Assembly (NCBI GenBank): GCA_947476895.1
Contig: CANJRX010000007.1
Span: forward strand, 1-64,000
Length of the DNA stretch: 64,000 nucleotides
Source: Fidelibacterota bacterium
Lineage (GTDB): Bacteria; Pseudomonadota; Alphaproteobacteria; Rhodospirillales; Rhodospirillaceae
Reading direction: 5' to 3'
The notes beneath the pieces are model-generated. The model did not search any database and was not told the DNA's origin. It worked only from the letters and a program-made list of their open reading frames with translations. The stretch's first letter is position 1. Each line of letters opens with the position of its first letter. A program made the translations under genes and the position numbers. This document shows, piece by piece, positions 54,416-63,167 of the stretch.

Positions 54416-55149
54416 GATAAAGCGGGCGGAAGCTCCAGCGGAGTCCAGCCGGCGGCGCCCAACGTTTCCAAAGGCTGGAAGCGGGCTTTGTAAGCCATCT
54501 TGGCGCTGTCGGAAATCCAATAGCCCAAATAGACATAGGGCAGGCTCAAGCGGCGGGCCTGTTCGATCAGCCACAGCACGACATAGTTGCCAAGGCCATC
54601 ACGCGCGCCGCCCGCTTCAAAGAAACTATACACAGCTGAAAATCCATCGGTGGTGCGGTCGGTGAGACACACAGCCGTCAGCACACCGGCGCGGTCGCGG
54701 TACTCCACCAAGAACGTGTCGATGGGGCTGTCCTCGACCATGGCGCTGTATTCGTAGAAACCCATAAGCGCCATATCGCTGCCGGCGTGGCGCGACTGCT
54801 GATAGCGCGCGAACAGTTCGTACTGCTCGGTCGTGGCGCGAGCCGGCACTTTGATCGCGACCAGATCTTGGTTCTGTTTCCACTGCCGGCTTAGGGAGCG
54901 GCGCCGGCTGAAATCCTTCACCACCACGCGCACGGGCACACAGGCTTTGCAGCCTGGGCAGGCGGGTGCGTAAGCGATGGAATGGCTGCGGCGGAACCCG
55001 GAACGGGCGAGACCTTCGTGCAGGTTCTCAGCCCCCGGGCCGGAAAGTTCGGTGACCAGTTTACGTTCAAGGCGCTCAGGCAGATAGGGACACGGCAAGG
55101 GTGCCGTGGTGAAGAAGAACTGAGGCCGTTTAAGTGGTGTCTGGTCCAT
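54385..55149 (-). CDS. bpt: Aspartate/glutamate leucyltransferase Bpt
   Basis: Bpt adds leucine from leucyl-tRNA to proteins with N-terminal Asp or Glu, marking them for ClpS-ClpAP (bacterial N-degron pathway). The 254-residue protein shows the ATE-type features PCPYLPERLERKLVTEL, the CPGCKACVPVRV cysteine cluster, GFYEYSAMVEDSPIDTFLVE and YVYLGYWISDSAKMAYKARF. aat, clpS and clpA are not in the window. It overlaps the end of receptor 2 on the other strand. Confidence 0.93.
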   Translation of the reverse strand: MDQTPLKRPQFFFTTAPLPCPYLPERLERKLVTELSGPGAENLHEGLARSGFRRSHSIAYAPACPGCKACVPVRVVVKDFSRRRSLSRQWKQNQDLVAIKVPARATTEQYELFARYQQSRHAGSDMALMGFYEYSAMVEDSPIDTFLVEYRDRAGVLTAVCLTDRTTDGFSAVYSFFEAGGARDGLGNYVVLWLIEQARRLSLPYVYLGYWISDSAKMAYKARFQPLETLGAAGWTPLELPPALSQKSADSLTA

Positions 55150-55220
55150 TTGGTCTGCTTAGCATGGCGGGCAAGGGGCGCTCTGGCAAGTCCGCGCCGC
55201 TGCCATAATTCGTTCTGGAA

Positions 55221-56231
55221 CTAAGGTTTTGCTCCAGGCGCTAAATTTTCACCGGTTGAGGTGTCCTGGGGCGGTGTTCCACCGGTCTTTTCCAGGAAAC
55301 GGGGCAGGCGATCAAATTCTTCCGCCTTGGTGTTTTCGGCCCGTAACAAAACGATAGAAACGCGGCGGTTACGCGGTGAGCGCATTTGGCCTTTATCAAT
55401 TGGTTCGCGGTCCGAGACGCCCGTGACTTTATTAATCTGGCGATCATCCATGCCGCCTTCCAGCAACGCGCGGCGTGTGGCTAAGGCACGGTCTGAAGAC
55501 AACTCCCAATTGGTATAACCGGAAGGATCTACTGCGGTGGACGGATCGGTGTGGCCGGTGATGCTGATCTTGTTGGGCATCTTGCGGATCACGGTCGCGA
55601 CCTGCTTCAGCAAATCCTTGCTGCGCGGAAAAAGATTCGCGCTGCCGGGCGAGAACATATCGACCTTATCCTGATCCATGATCTGGATGCGGATACCTTC
55701 CGGCGTATTGTCGACCATCAGGCTGTTGGCCAGGGGAGCCAAATCGGGCACGCCGCTGATTTGTTCTTTGATATCCTGCGCTACTTGCTCGAACTGCTTT
55801 TGGTCTTTGGCTTCCTGCGCCGCGCGCACCTGAGAGTCTTCGGTGCTCGAGCTTTCATTGGGATCGGTCATTTCCGATCCGCCGGAACCGATGGACGGGG
55901 GCGGCAACACCACGGCGGCGGTTGCGCCGGTGCGAGACTGAGAAGCACCTTCACCGACAGTCTGACCGCCGAGCATACCGCCGGCGCCGCTTTCGCGGGT
56001 CGAGGCGGCGATGGGCGTGAAATAGTCGGCGACACCGTTCAGCTGTTGCTCGGTGACGGCGTTCAAAAGCCACAGCAAAAGGAAGAAGGCCATCATGGCC
56101 GTCACGAAGTCGGCGTAAGCAACTTTCCACGCGCCGCCATGGTGACCTTCGCCACCTTTTTTGACGCGCTTGATGATGATGGGCGCTTTACCGTCGCCGC
56201 CAGCGCCGCCGAAGTCTGGTCTCTCTGCCAT
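55221..56231 (-). CDS. motB: Flagellar stator protein MotB
   Basis: MotB anchors the proton-driven stator to peptidoglycan. The 336-residue protein has a short basic N-terminus, the membrane helix AYADFVTAMMAFFLLLWLL with the proton-carrying aspartate, a Gly/Ser/Pro-rich linker of about 90 residues and a C-terminal OmpA-like domain (KISITGHTDPST, WELSSDRALATRRALLEGG, SPRNRRVSIVLL). No motA lies next to it, unlike the usual motA-motB pair; an unlinked motA is likely elsewhere. Confidence 0.93.
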   Translation of the reverse strand: MAERPDFGGAGGDGKAPIIIKRVKKGGEGHHGGAWKVAYADFVTAMMAFFLLLWLLNAVTEQQLNGVADYFTPIAASTRESGAGGMLGGQTVGEGASQSRTGATAAVVLPPPSIGSGGSEMTDPNESSSTEDSQVRAAQEAKDQKQFEQVAQDIKEQISGVPDLAPLANSLMVDNTPEGIRIQIMDQDKVDMFSPGSANLFPRSKDLLKQVATVIRKMPNKISITGHTDPSTAVDPSGYTNWELSSDRALATRRALLEGGMDDRQINKVTGVSDREPIDKGQMRSPRNRRVSIVLLRAENTKAEEFDRLPRFLEKTGGTPPQDTSTGENLAPGAKP

Positions 56232-56351
56232 AGGCTCTATGTCGCCCCAAAGGTCTTCGGCGGACTTCGCCCGCCAAACGAACCCAAATCATTGACGAAT
56301 AATGTAAATCTTCGCTTAACAAGCCACAAGCGGTCGGCTTCTGGACGCCGG

Positions 56352-58724
56352 CTAAGGCCTTGATGGCGTGAGATTTAGGTGATGGACGGCCCCCGCAGCC
56401 GTGGGGGCCCGGAAATAAAGGCCGTCGCGCCAGGGTTCCAGGAGGTCGCCGTAGTAGGGCGACGCCATATGGGCCGATTGACCGCCAGCCAAGGCAAACT
56501 GCGACCGGTTGAGGTCGGCCAGGTCATAAACCGCACGCAAGGAGGCGCCGTGGTTGTGGCGGAAAGGCACGCGGGCGGTACTGGGCGAGAACGATCCGCG
56601 ATTGACCGTGTAGTTGTCACCGCTGCTGCCGAGGGCGAGTTGGCCCAACGTGCCGATGCCAGGAAAATTCTGAAACAGGATGTGACCGAAGGTCGCGCGG
56701 TGGAAGTTGCCCCACTGCACGGTCGTCGCATCCTTGATGCCGTTTTCATCCAGCCAGACCATGGTGTCGCTCCAGGACCCGGCGACTTGTTGTTCGCAGG
56801 TTTCGGTTTGCGTGGTGCGCAGATCGTCGCACCAGGCTGTGTCGGATGTCAGCACACGCTGCACGACTTCGGGACGTAGGCCGCCGAACTGATTGAACAG
56901 CTCGCCAAGGTCATCTTGGAAAATGCGGCCTTTGAGTTTTTCCAACCATACCGCGAGCAGCAATGGTTCGGGACGCTCACGATCCATGGAGCCGTCCCAG
57001 GCCTTCAACATATCGAGCAGCGTTTTATGCCGGTCGGTTTGCGGCGTGACGCGATCCAATAGCAGAGGCAGCATCTCGCGCGCCATCAGCGAGATGACAT
57101 CCTGCTGCGCGGCCTCGGTAGTCTTCACGTCGACTCTTGTGTGCCTCACCATCTCTTCAATACGCGCGGCGCGGTAGGCGTTGGACCAATGCGCGGCGAT
57201 CAGGAACGGATAGTCGTCGCGCACCATTTTATTGTTGGCGTTGATAAGAACGCCGCTTGCGGGCGTGATCTCGTGGGGCAGGGCCTCGAACGGAATCATT
57301 CCGGTCCAGGCGTAATCATCGGTCCAGCCCGGCACCGGCACTAAGCCGTCGCCGGCTTTGCGGATAGGAACGCGCCCCGGCGCGTAGTAACCGATGCCGC
57401 CGTCAACATCGGCGAACATCATGTTCTGATGCGGCGCATGAAAGGACTGAATGGCCTCAACAAAGCCCGCGGTGTTGGTCGCCCGGTTCATGCGATAGAC
57501 GCCCTGAGCGGTACTGTCGCCCGGCTGAAACAGCGCGGCGGAAAGGGCGAGCACACGCTTCTGTGCAACGAAGCTTGCAGTATCATCGGCATTCAGGATG
57601 TCGCTGACCACAGGGCCATGGCGCGTTTCGCGCACCGTCACCGCGACGGGATCAGAGAATCTCACATTGATAATTTCAGTGCGGGTCGTGAAGGGTTTGG
57701 GACCTTCCGGCGTTTCGTAGGTATCGGCATTGCTGCCAAGCTGTTCGATGAACAGATCGCTCGTATCGCTCTCCGTTGTGGTGATACCCCAAGCGACGCG
57801 GTCGTTGTGACCCAGCATGTGCAACGGCACGCCCGGCACAGTGGCGCCGAACAGTTTTAGCGTCGGTGTATCGATACCCGCGAAATACCAGATGATCGGC
57901 GATTGAAAACCCAGATGCGGATCGTTGGCGAGGATCGGTTTGTTGGTCTGCGTATGTGCGCCGTCGCTCACCCAAACGTTAGAGGCTGATGTGGGCTGCA
58001 TCACCGCAGTCATGGCGTCGCGCAAGGATGCGAGCGCGAGGCCCGAATACAAACTGGTTTGCTGCGATATCGTCACGGGATCGGTTGGTTTGGGGTCGGG
58101 CGTTAGTGCATTGGCTTTCTCAGGTCCCAGCTTTGCGATCAGCGCGGCCTGCGCCAGTTCGCTATCCCAATTGCCCGAGAGCTGTAGGCCCATGAGCTTT
58201 TGCCAGACGAGTGAGTCTGCCGGCTTCCACGGTTCCGGCTCAATGAACAGCACGCGGAATTCAAACGGCAAGGCGTGGCCTTCACCGAGCCACACGTTGA
58301 CCCCAGCCGCGTAACGCTCAAACGTGCGTTGCGTCGGCGCATCGAGGGCTTTGAAATCTTCCTCGGCGCGCTTGTAGATGCCGAGGGTGCGGAAGAATTT
58401 GTCGACACCTAGGCCATGAATGCCGATCAACTCGGCCAAGCGGCCCTGGCCCTGACGGCGCATCAGTTCCATTTGCAGCAAGCGGTCTTGAGCGTGCACG
58501 TATCCCAGCGCGAAATAGGCATCATCTTCGGTCTGGGCTGTGATCAGGGGAACGCCGTGCGCGTCGCGCGCAATTGTAACTGGCGCGGATAAACCCGCGA
58601 CGCTGAGGTTGCCGTCCAAATCGGGCAGGGCGCTTTTGGCCATGATCCACAGGGCCGCGCCCAGCAGCACGGCGATGAGTGCAATCGTGGCGGCCAGTTT
58701 CAAAAGAATTCCGACAGCCTTCAT
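56352..58724 (-). CDS. Penicillin-acylase-family N-terminal nucleophile hydrolase
   Basis: The 790-residue precursor has an N-terminal membrane segment (about residues 7-29), the alpha-chain region (VTIARDAHGVPLI, FALGYVHAQDRLLQME) and the predicted autocleavage site before Ser248-Asn249 in PTSASNVWVSDG. The beta chain carries NDPHLGFQSPIIWYF and HGPVVS. Members cleave amide bonds of penicillins, acyl-homoserine lactones or other N-acyl compounds. The long beta chain and membrane anchor fit the quorum-quenching type as well as others, so the substrate is open. It is divergent from the small gene at 58813. Confidence 0.9.
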   Translation of the reverse strand: MKAVGILLKLAATIALIAVLLGAALWIMAKSALPDLDGNLSVAGLSAPVTIARDAHGVPLITAQTEDDAYFALGYVHAQDRLLQMELMRRQGQGRLAELIGIHGLGVDKFFRTLGIYKRAEEDFKALDAPTQRTFERYAAGVNVWLGEGHALPFEFRVLFIEPEPWKPADSLVWQKLMGLQLSGNWDSELAQAALIAKLGPEKANALTPDPKPTDPVTISQQTSLYSGLALASLRDAMTAVMQPTSASNVWVSDGAHTQTNKPILANDPHLGFQSPIIWYFAGIDTPTLKLFGATVPGVPLHMLGHNDRVAWGITTTESDTSDLFIEQLGSNADTYETPEGPKPFTTRTEIINVRFSDPVAVTVRETRHGPVVSDILNADDTASFVAQKRVLALSAALFQPGDSTAQGVYRMNRATNTAGFVEAIQSFHAPHQNMMFADVDGGIGYYAPGRVPIRKAGDGLVPVPGWTDDYAWTGMIPFEALPHEITPASGVLINANNKMVRDDYPFLIAAHWSNAYRAARIEEMVRHTRVDVKTTEAAQQDVISLMAREMLPLLLDRVTPQTDRHKTLLDMLKAWDGSMDRERPEPLLLAVWLEKLKGRIFQDDLGELFNQFGGLRPEVVQRVLTSDTAWCDDLRTTQTETCEQQVAGSWSDTMVWLDENGIKDATTVQWGNFHRATFGHILFQNFPGIGTLGQLALGSSGDNYTVNRGSFSPSTARVPFRHNHGASLRAVYDLADLNRSQFALAGGQSAHMASPYYGDLLEPWRDGLYFRAPTAAGAVHHLNLTPSRP

Positions 58725-58812
58725 CGCCTCATATCTCCCGGCATGTTATAATGCGTGTGTAAGATTGGGCGGCAGCCCGATCAACTGCAAGCAAACTCGT
58801 TCGAAGCACACC

Positions 58813-59022
58813 ATGAGTAACGAAACTGACATCGATCCGGATCTGGGCGAAGTTTTGTTCGAGGTCAAAGTGATTGGCAACGCTGTGAAGGTGTCCGCCC
58901 TGGACCCCGCGACGAACACCGAGGTTTGCGTTGTCGGCTCTGCGCATACCAGCGCCTACAGCTTGAAGATGAATGCGCTACGCAAGCTCAAGTCCGTCTT
59001 GCGCCGGAACGCTGGCGGCTAG
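58813..59022 (+). CDS. Small conserved protein upstream of rpiB (possibly DUF6898)
   Basis: The 69-residue product reads as a compact beta-rich domain followed by a basic helix: LGEVLFEVKVIGNAVKVSAL, the VCVVGSAHTSAYSLKMNALR segment and a KLKSVLRRNAGG tail. The layout, a short strand-rich protein with a conserved ALRKL end next to rpiB-glyA, recalls an alphaproteobacterial family that I remember as DUF6898, not verified. No catalytic residues stand out. A weak AG-rich element precedes ATG 58813. Confidence 0.7.
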   Translation: MSNETDIDPDLGEVLFEVKVIGNAVKVSALDPATNTEVCVVGSAHTSAYSLKMNALRKLKSVLRRNAGG

Positions 59023-59125
59023 GCCAAATTCCTCAATAAAAACAATTCCTTGTGTTGCATTGGCACGCCTGCGCGATATGTGGTATCTCGTGCGCGTCTG
59101 AGAGCACTCAAGCAAGTCCGGTCAC

Positions 59126-59581
59126 ATGTCTGAAAAGCACCTCGTTCATCCTGGCGACACCGTCGCCATCGCCAGCGATCACGCCGGCGTGGACCTGAAG
59201 GCCGCGCTGAAAAGCGATTTGGCCGGTTTGGGATACAAGGTGCTCGACCTGGGACCGATGACGGCGGATTCAGTCGACTATCCCGACTTTGGCCATGCGC
59301 TCGCGCAATCGATCACCGACGGCAAAGCCAAAGCCGGCGTCGCGATCTGCGGCAGCGGCATCGGCATTTCCATTGCGGTCAACCGCCACGCCGGTTTGCG
59401 CGCGGCGCTCGTGCACGACGCCGAGACCGCCAAGCTCACGCGCCAGCACAACGACGCCAACGTTCTCGCCCTCGGTGCGCGCAGTACATCGCCTGAGACG
59501 GCTAAGGGAATTGTGCGCGCGTTTTTTGAAACGGAATTTGAAGGCGGCCGTCATAGCCGCCGTGTGGAAAAACTTGGCTAG
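59126..59581 (+). CDS. rpiB: Ribose-5-phosphate isomerase B
   Basis: RpiB interconverts ribose and ribulose 5-phosphates. The 151-residue protein has the VAIASDHAGVDLKAAL start, VDYPDFGHALAQSI, the catalytic cysteine in GVAICGSGIGISIAVNR and the HNDANVLALGAR loop. It lies 27 bases before glyA, an order frequent in alphaproteobacteria, and is probably cotranscribed with it. Confidence 0.96.
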   Translation: MSEKHLVHPGDTVAIASDHAGVDLKAALKSDLAGLGYKVLDLGPMTADSVDYPDFGHALAQSITDGKAKAGVAICGSGIGISIAVNRHAGLRAALVHDAETAKLTRQHNDANVLALGARSTSPETAKGIVRAFFETEFEGGRHSRRVEKLG

Positions 59582-59608
59582 GCTTCAGCCGCTTAAAACA
59601 AAGGACTG

Positions 59609-60895
59609 ATGATGGACCGTCCCGTACTTTCTGCTTTCTTCGGTAAAAGCCTTTCTGACGCTGATCCCGCAGTCATGGAATCCCTGACCAAGGAACTTGA
59701 GCGTCAGCAGACGCAGATCGAGCTGATCGCTTCGGAAAACATCGTCAGCCGCGCGGTTCTGGAAGCGGTGGGCAGCGTGCTTACCAACAAATACGCCGAA
59801 GGTTATCCGGGCAAGCGCTACTACGGCGGTTGCGAGTTCGTCGATATCGCCGAAAGCCTGGCCATCGAACGTGCAAAAAAGCTGTTCAATTGCGCTTATG
59901 TCAACGTGCAGCCCCACGCGGGCGCGCCGGCCAACGAAGCTGTGTTCCTCGCGCTGATCAAGCCGGGCGACACCATCATGGGCATGGATCTGGCCTCGGG
60001 CGGCCACTTAACTCACGGTGCGGCGCCGAACATTTCCGGCAAGTGGTTCAATCCCATCCGCTACGGTGTGCGCCGCCAAGACGGCTACATCGACATGGAT
60101 CAGGTCGAGAGCCTCGCCAAAGAACACAAACCGAAGCTTCTCATTTGCGGCGGTTCGGCTTATTCGCGCACCATCGACTTCAAAGCCTTCCGCGCGATTG
60201 CCGATAGTGTTGGCGCTTTGCTGATGGTTGATATGGCGCACTTCGCGGGTATCGTTGCGGCCGGCTTGCACCCCAGCCCGCTGCCGTATGCGGACGTCGT
60301 CACCACCACCACGCACAAGACCCTGCGCGGCCCGCGCGGCGGCATGATCCTGTCCAACAACGAAGACATCGGCAAAAAGATGAACTCGGCGATCTTCCCC
60401 GGCTTGCAGGGTGGTCCGCTGATGCACGTCATCGCCGGTAAGGCCGTTGCTTTTGGTGAGGCGCTGAAGCCTGAGTTCAAGACCTACATCCAGGCCGTGC
60501 TTGATAACGCCAAGGAACTGGCCGAGACCCTGCGCAAGGGCGGCCTCGAAATCGTCGCCGGCGGCACCGACACGCACCTGATGCTGGTCGACCTGCGTCC
60601 CAAGAAGCTGACCGGCAATGTGGTCGAACACTTGCTCGAGCGGGCCGGCATGACCTGCAACAAGAACGGCATCCCGTTCGACCCGGAAAAACCCACGGTA
60701 ACCTCGGGTGTGCGCCTCGGCACCCCGGCAGCCACGACCCGCGGCTTCGGTAAGCCTGAGTTCAAGCAGATCGGCGAATGGATCTGCGAGGTCCTGGACG
60801 CCCAGGCCGCCAACCCGGGCCAAACCGAGGGGGTCGAGAAGGCCGTTCTCGAGCGAGTCCAGAATTTGTGTCGCAGGTTTCCAATTTATCAATAA
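59609..60895 (+). CDS. glyA: Serine hydroxymethyltransferase GlyA
   Basis: GlyA interconverts serine and glycine, charging tetrahydrofolate with one carbon. The 428-residue PLP enzyme has [36 protein letters not shown], the PLP lysine in [14 protein letters not shown] and [14 protein letters not shown] near the end. Two ATGs adjoin at the start (59609 and 59612). No glycine riboswitch is visible upstream. nrdR follows after 91 bases with no recognisable signal. Confidence 0.97.
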   Translation: MMDRPVLSAFFGKSLSDADPAVMESLTKELERQQTQIELIASENIVSRAVLEAVGSVLTNKYAEGYPGKRYYGGCEFVDIAESLAIERAKKLFNCAYVNVQPHAGAPANEAVFLALIKPGDTIMGMDLASGGHLTHGAAPNISGKWFNPIRYGVRRQDGYIDMDQVESLAKEHKPKLLICGGSAYSRTIDFKAFRAIADSVGALLMVDMAHFAGIVAAGLHPSPLPYADVVTTTTHKTLRGPRGGMILSNNEDIGKKMNSAIFPGLQGGPLMHVIAGKAVAFGEALKPEFKTYIQAVLDNAKELAETLRKGGLEIVAGGTDTHLMLVDLRPKKLTGNVVEHLLERAGMTCNKNGIPFDPEKPTVTSGVRLGTPAATTRGFGKPEFKQIGEWICEVLDAQAANPGQTEGVEKAVLERVQNLCRRFPIYQ

Positions 60896-60986
60896 ATTGG
60901 GGTCATAAGGGATTCTCGAGGGGAATTAACAGGCGTGCCGATCCTTAAAATGGGACGGCAGGCCGGGTTTTGAGGGGTCGGAATAC

Positions 60987-61460
60987 ATGCGTTGTCCCTA
61001 TTGCGGTCACATGGATACCCAGGTGAAGGACTCACGGCCGACGGATGATAACTCCGCCATTCGCCGTCGCCGGTCCTGTCCGGCCTGCGCCGCGCGCTTT
61101 ACGACCTTCGAACGCATTCAGTTGCGTGAGCTGACGGTCGTCAAAAAGAACGGCCAGCGCATCCCCTTCGACCGCGACAAGATCGCGCGATCTATCACCA
61201 CAGCCTGCCGCAAACGGCCCGTGAACGAAGAGCGTATCGAGCGCGTGGTGAACAGCATTCAACGCCGCCTGGAGAGCATGGGTGAGTCCGATATTCCGTC
61301 CAGCGCCATTGGCGAAATGGTCATGGAGGCTTTGCAGGGCCTTGATAAAGTGGCCTACGTCCGCTTCGCCTCAGTTTACAAAAACTTCCGTGAAGTCAAA
61401 GACTTCGAGAGCTTTGTTGAGAACTTAGCGGAACCTAACGGAGCCAGCTCAGAGGCTTAA
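60987..61460 (+). CDS. nrdR: Transcriptional repressor NrdR
   Basis: NrdR represses ribonucleotide reductase genes when dATP is plentiful. The 157-residue protein has the N-terminal zinc ribbon (Cys3, Cys6, Cys31, Cys34 in CPYC and CPAC) with the [22 protein letters not shown]-binding part, and a C-terminal ATP-cone beginning [20 protein letters not shown]. It leads the riboflavin genes, overlapping ribD by one base (TAATG), an arrangement common across bacteria. Confidence 0.97.
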   Translation: MRCPYCGHMDTQVKDSRPTDDNSAIRRRRSCPACAARFTTFERIQLRELTVVKKNGQRIPFDRDKIARSITTACRKRPVNEERIERVVNSIQRRLESMGESDIPSSAIGEMVMEALQGLDKVAYVRFASVYKNFREVKDFESFVENLAEPNGASSEA

Positions 61461-62551
61461 TGAACAAGGCCGCGCCATCGCAAGCCGCCGATGCCGCGTT
61501 CATGGTCGCGGCGCTGTCTTTAGCGGCGCGCAATCTTGGTGACACCTGGCCCAATCCTGCGGTCGGATGCGTCATCGTCAAAGACAATATCGTCATCGGC
61601 CGCGGCTGGACTCAGTCCGGCGGACGTCCTCATGCCGAAACGGAAGCGCTCAAACGGGCGGGCAGTAGCGCTAAAGGCGCGACCGCTTACGTCACCCTTG
61701 AGCCTTGCAGTCATCACGGCAAAACGCCGCCCTGTGCCGACGCCCTGATCGCCGCCGGCATCGCCCGCGTGGTGGTGGCGACGATTGATCCCGATCCGCG
61801 CGTGGCCGGGCAGGGCATTGCCCGCCTCAAAGCCGCTGGCATCCAGGTAGACGTCGGCCTGGCTAAGGCACCGGCCGAACGCCTCAACGCCGGATTTTTC
61901 CTTCGCGTCGGCCAGAACCGTCCGCTCTATGCCCTGAAAACCGCCAGCAGCCTGGATGGGCGCATCGCGCTTTCCAATGGCGATAGCAAATGGATCACAG
62001 GCCCCGAAGCGCGCCAGGCGGTACAAGCACTGCGGGCGCGTTACGACGCTATTTTAATCGGCTCAGGCACGGCCTTGGCCGACGATCCGGAGTTAACCTG
62101 CAGACTTGAAGGTTACGAGGGCCGTCCCAAGGTGCGCATCGTGTTGGATCGGCGTTTGCGTTTGCCGCTTACATCTCGCTTGGTGAAGTCCGCGCGCGAC
62201 ATTCCGACCTGGGTTGTGACCTCCGAAGTCGGCCGTAAAGCCGAAGCACTTGTGGAAGCCGGTGTCGATGTCATCACGGCCAAGAGCGATGCCTTGGGCC
62301 TCGTGCTGGCGGAGCGTGGCATCACGCGTGTGCTGGTGGAAGGCGGCGGCCAGGTTGCGGCTGCGTTCCTCAAGGCCCATATGATTGATCAGATCACCTG
62401 GTTTAGGGCGGGCGGAATCATCGGCAGTGAGGGCATCCCCGCGGTTGGTGATTTGCAGGCCACCTATCTCGCCGCGATCCCAAGTTTCACGCGCGTTGAA
62501 ACGCTTGTATTCGGCGCTGATACCCTCGATATCCTGGTTCGCAGGATCTAA
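61460..62551 (+). CDS. ribD: Bifunctional riboflavin deaminase/reductase RibD
   Basis: RibD performs the second and third steps of riboflavin synthesis. The 363 residues contain an N-terminal cytidine-deaminase-type domain with zinc ligands in GRPHAETEAL and TLEPCSHHGKTPPCADAL, and a C-terminal reductase domain from about residue 150 (LKTASSLDGRIALSNGDSKW, RVLVEGGGQVAAAFL). Its ATG overlaps the nrdR stop. ribE follows after 14 bases. Confidence 0.97.
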   Translation: MNKAAPSQAADAAFMVAALSLAARNLGDTWPNPAVGCVIVKDNIVIGRGWTQSGGRPHAETEALKRAGSSAKGATAYVTLEPCSHHGKTPPCADALIAAGIARVVVATIDPDPRVAGQGIARLKAAGIQVDVGLAKAPAERLNAGFFLRVGQNRPLYALKTASSLDGRIALSNGDSKWITGPEARQAVQALRARYDAILIGSGTALADDPELTCRLEGYEGRPKVRIVLDRRLRLPLTSRLVKSARDIPTWVVTSEVGRKAEALVEAGVDVITAKSDALGLVLAERGITRVLVEGGGQVAAAFLKAHMIDQITWFRAGGIIGSEGIPAVGDLQATYLAAIPSFTRVETLVFGADTLDILVRRI

Positions 62552-62565
62552 GAGAAAACAGAATC

Positions 62566-63159
62566 ATGTTCACAGGTATTGTCACAGACTTAGCGACTGT
62601 CGCCGAGATCACGCCGGGTCAGGCCGCGAAGCGCTTCAAGCTCACGACCACCTACGATCTCAACACTGTTGCCATGGGCGCATCCATCGCCTGCAACGGC
62701 TGTTGTCTGACGGTCGTGGAGAAGGGTGCAGGCTGGTTTACGGCCGACGCGTCGCAAGAGACGTTGAACAAAACCACGCTCGGGTCTTGGAAGGTCGGCG
62801 ACAAAGTGAATCTCGAACGACCTTTAAAACTTGGCGATGAGTTGGGCGGGCACATGGTGCTCGGCCACGTCGACGGCGTTGCCACGGTGAAAGTGGTCCG
62901 CGACGAAGCTGGATCGAAGCGCTTCAGCATCACACCGCCCAAAGAACTTGCCAGATTTGTCGCAGCCAAGGGTTCGGTTTGCCTGGACGGCGTCTCCTTG
63001 ACCGTCAACGAAGTGGATGACACCAGCTTTGGCGTGAATATCATCCCGCATACCCTGGCCGTGACCACCTTTGGTGGCTTGAAAGCCGGCAGTTCGGTGA
63101 ACATGGAAATTGATACGCTGGCGCGCTATGTTGCGCGTCTCATGCAGCCGACAATTTAA
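62566..63159 (+). CDS. ribE: Riboflavin synthase alpha subunit
   Basis: This enzyme dismutates two lumazine molecules to riboflavin. The 197-residue protein has two similar lumazine-binding halves: MFTGIVTDLATV with GASIACNGCCLTVV, and GHMVLGHVDGVATV with KGSVCLDGVSLTVNEVDD. The C-terminal NMEIDTLARYVARLM completes the family pattern. It lies between ribD and ribBA. No FMN riboswitch is seen before the operon. Confidence 0.96.
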   Translation: MFTGIVTDLATVAEITPGQAAKRFKLTTTYDLNTVAMGASIACNGCCLTVVEKGAGWFTADASQETLNKTTLGSWKVGDKVNLERPLKLGDELGGHMVLGHVDGVATVKVVRDEAGSKRFSITPPKELARFVAAKGSVCLDGVSLTVNEVDDTSFGVNIIPHTLAVTTFGGLKAGSSVNMEIDTLARYVARLMQPTI

Positions 63160-63167
63160 TCCGAGTA

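Noticed and set aside
60896-63167. FMN riboswitch in front of the riboflavin genes, or glycine riboswitch before glyA
   Set aside because: No FMN-element core is visible; the genes overlap or lie within 15 bases. The 27-base gap before glyA is too short for a glycine riboswitch.
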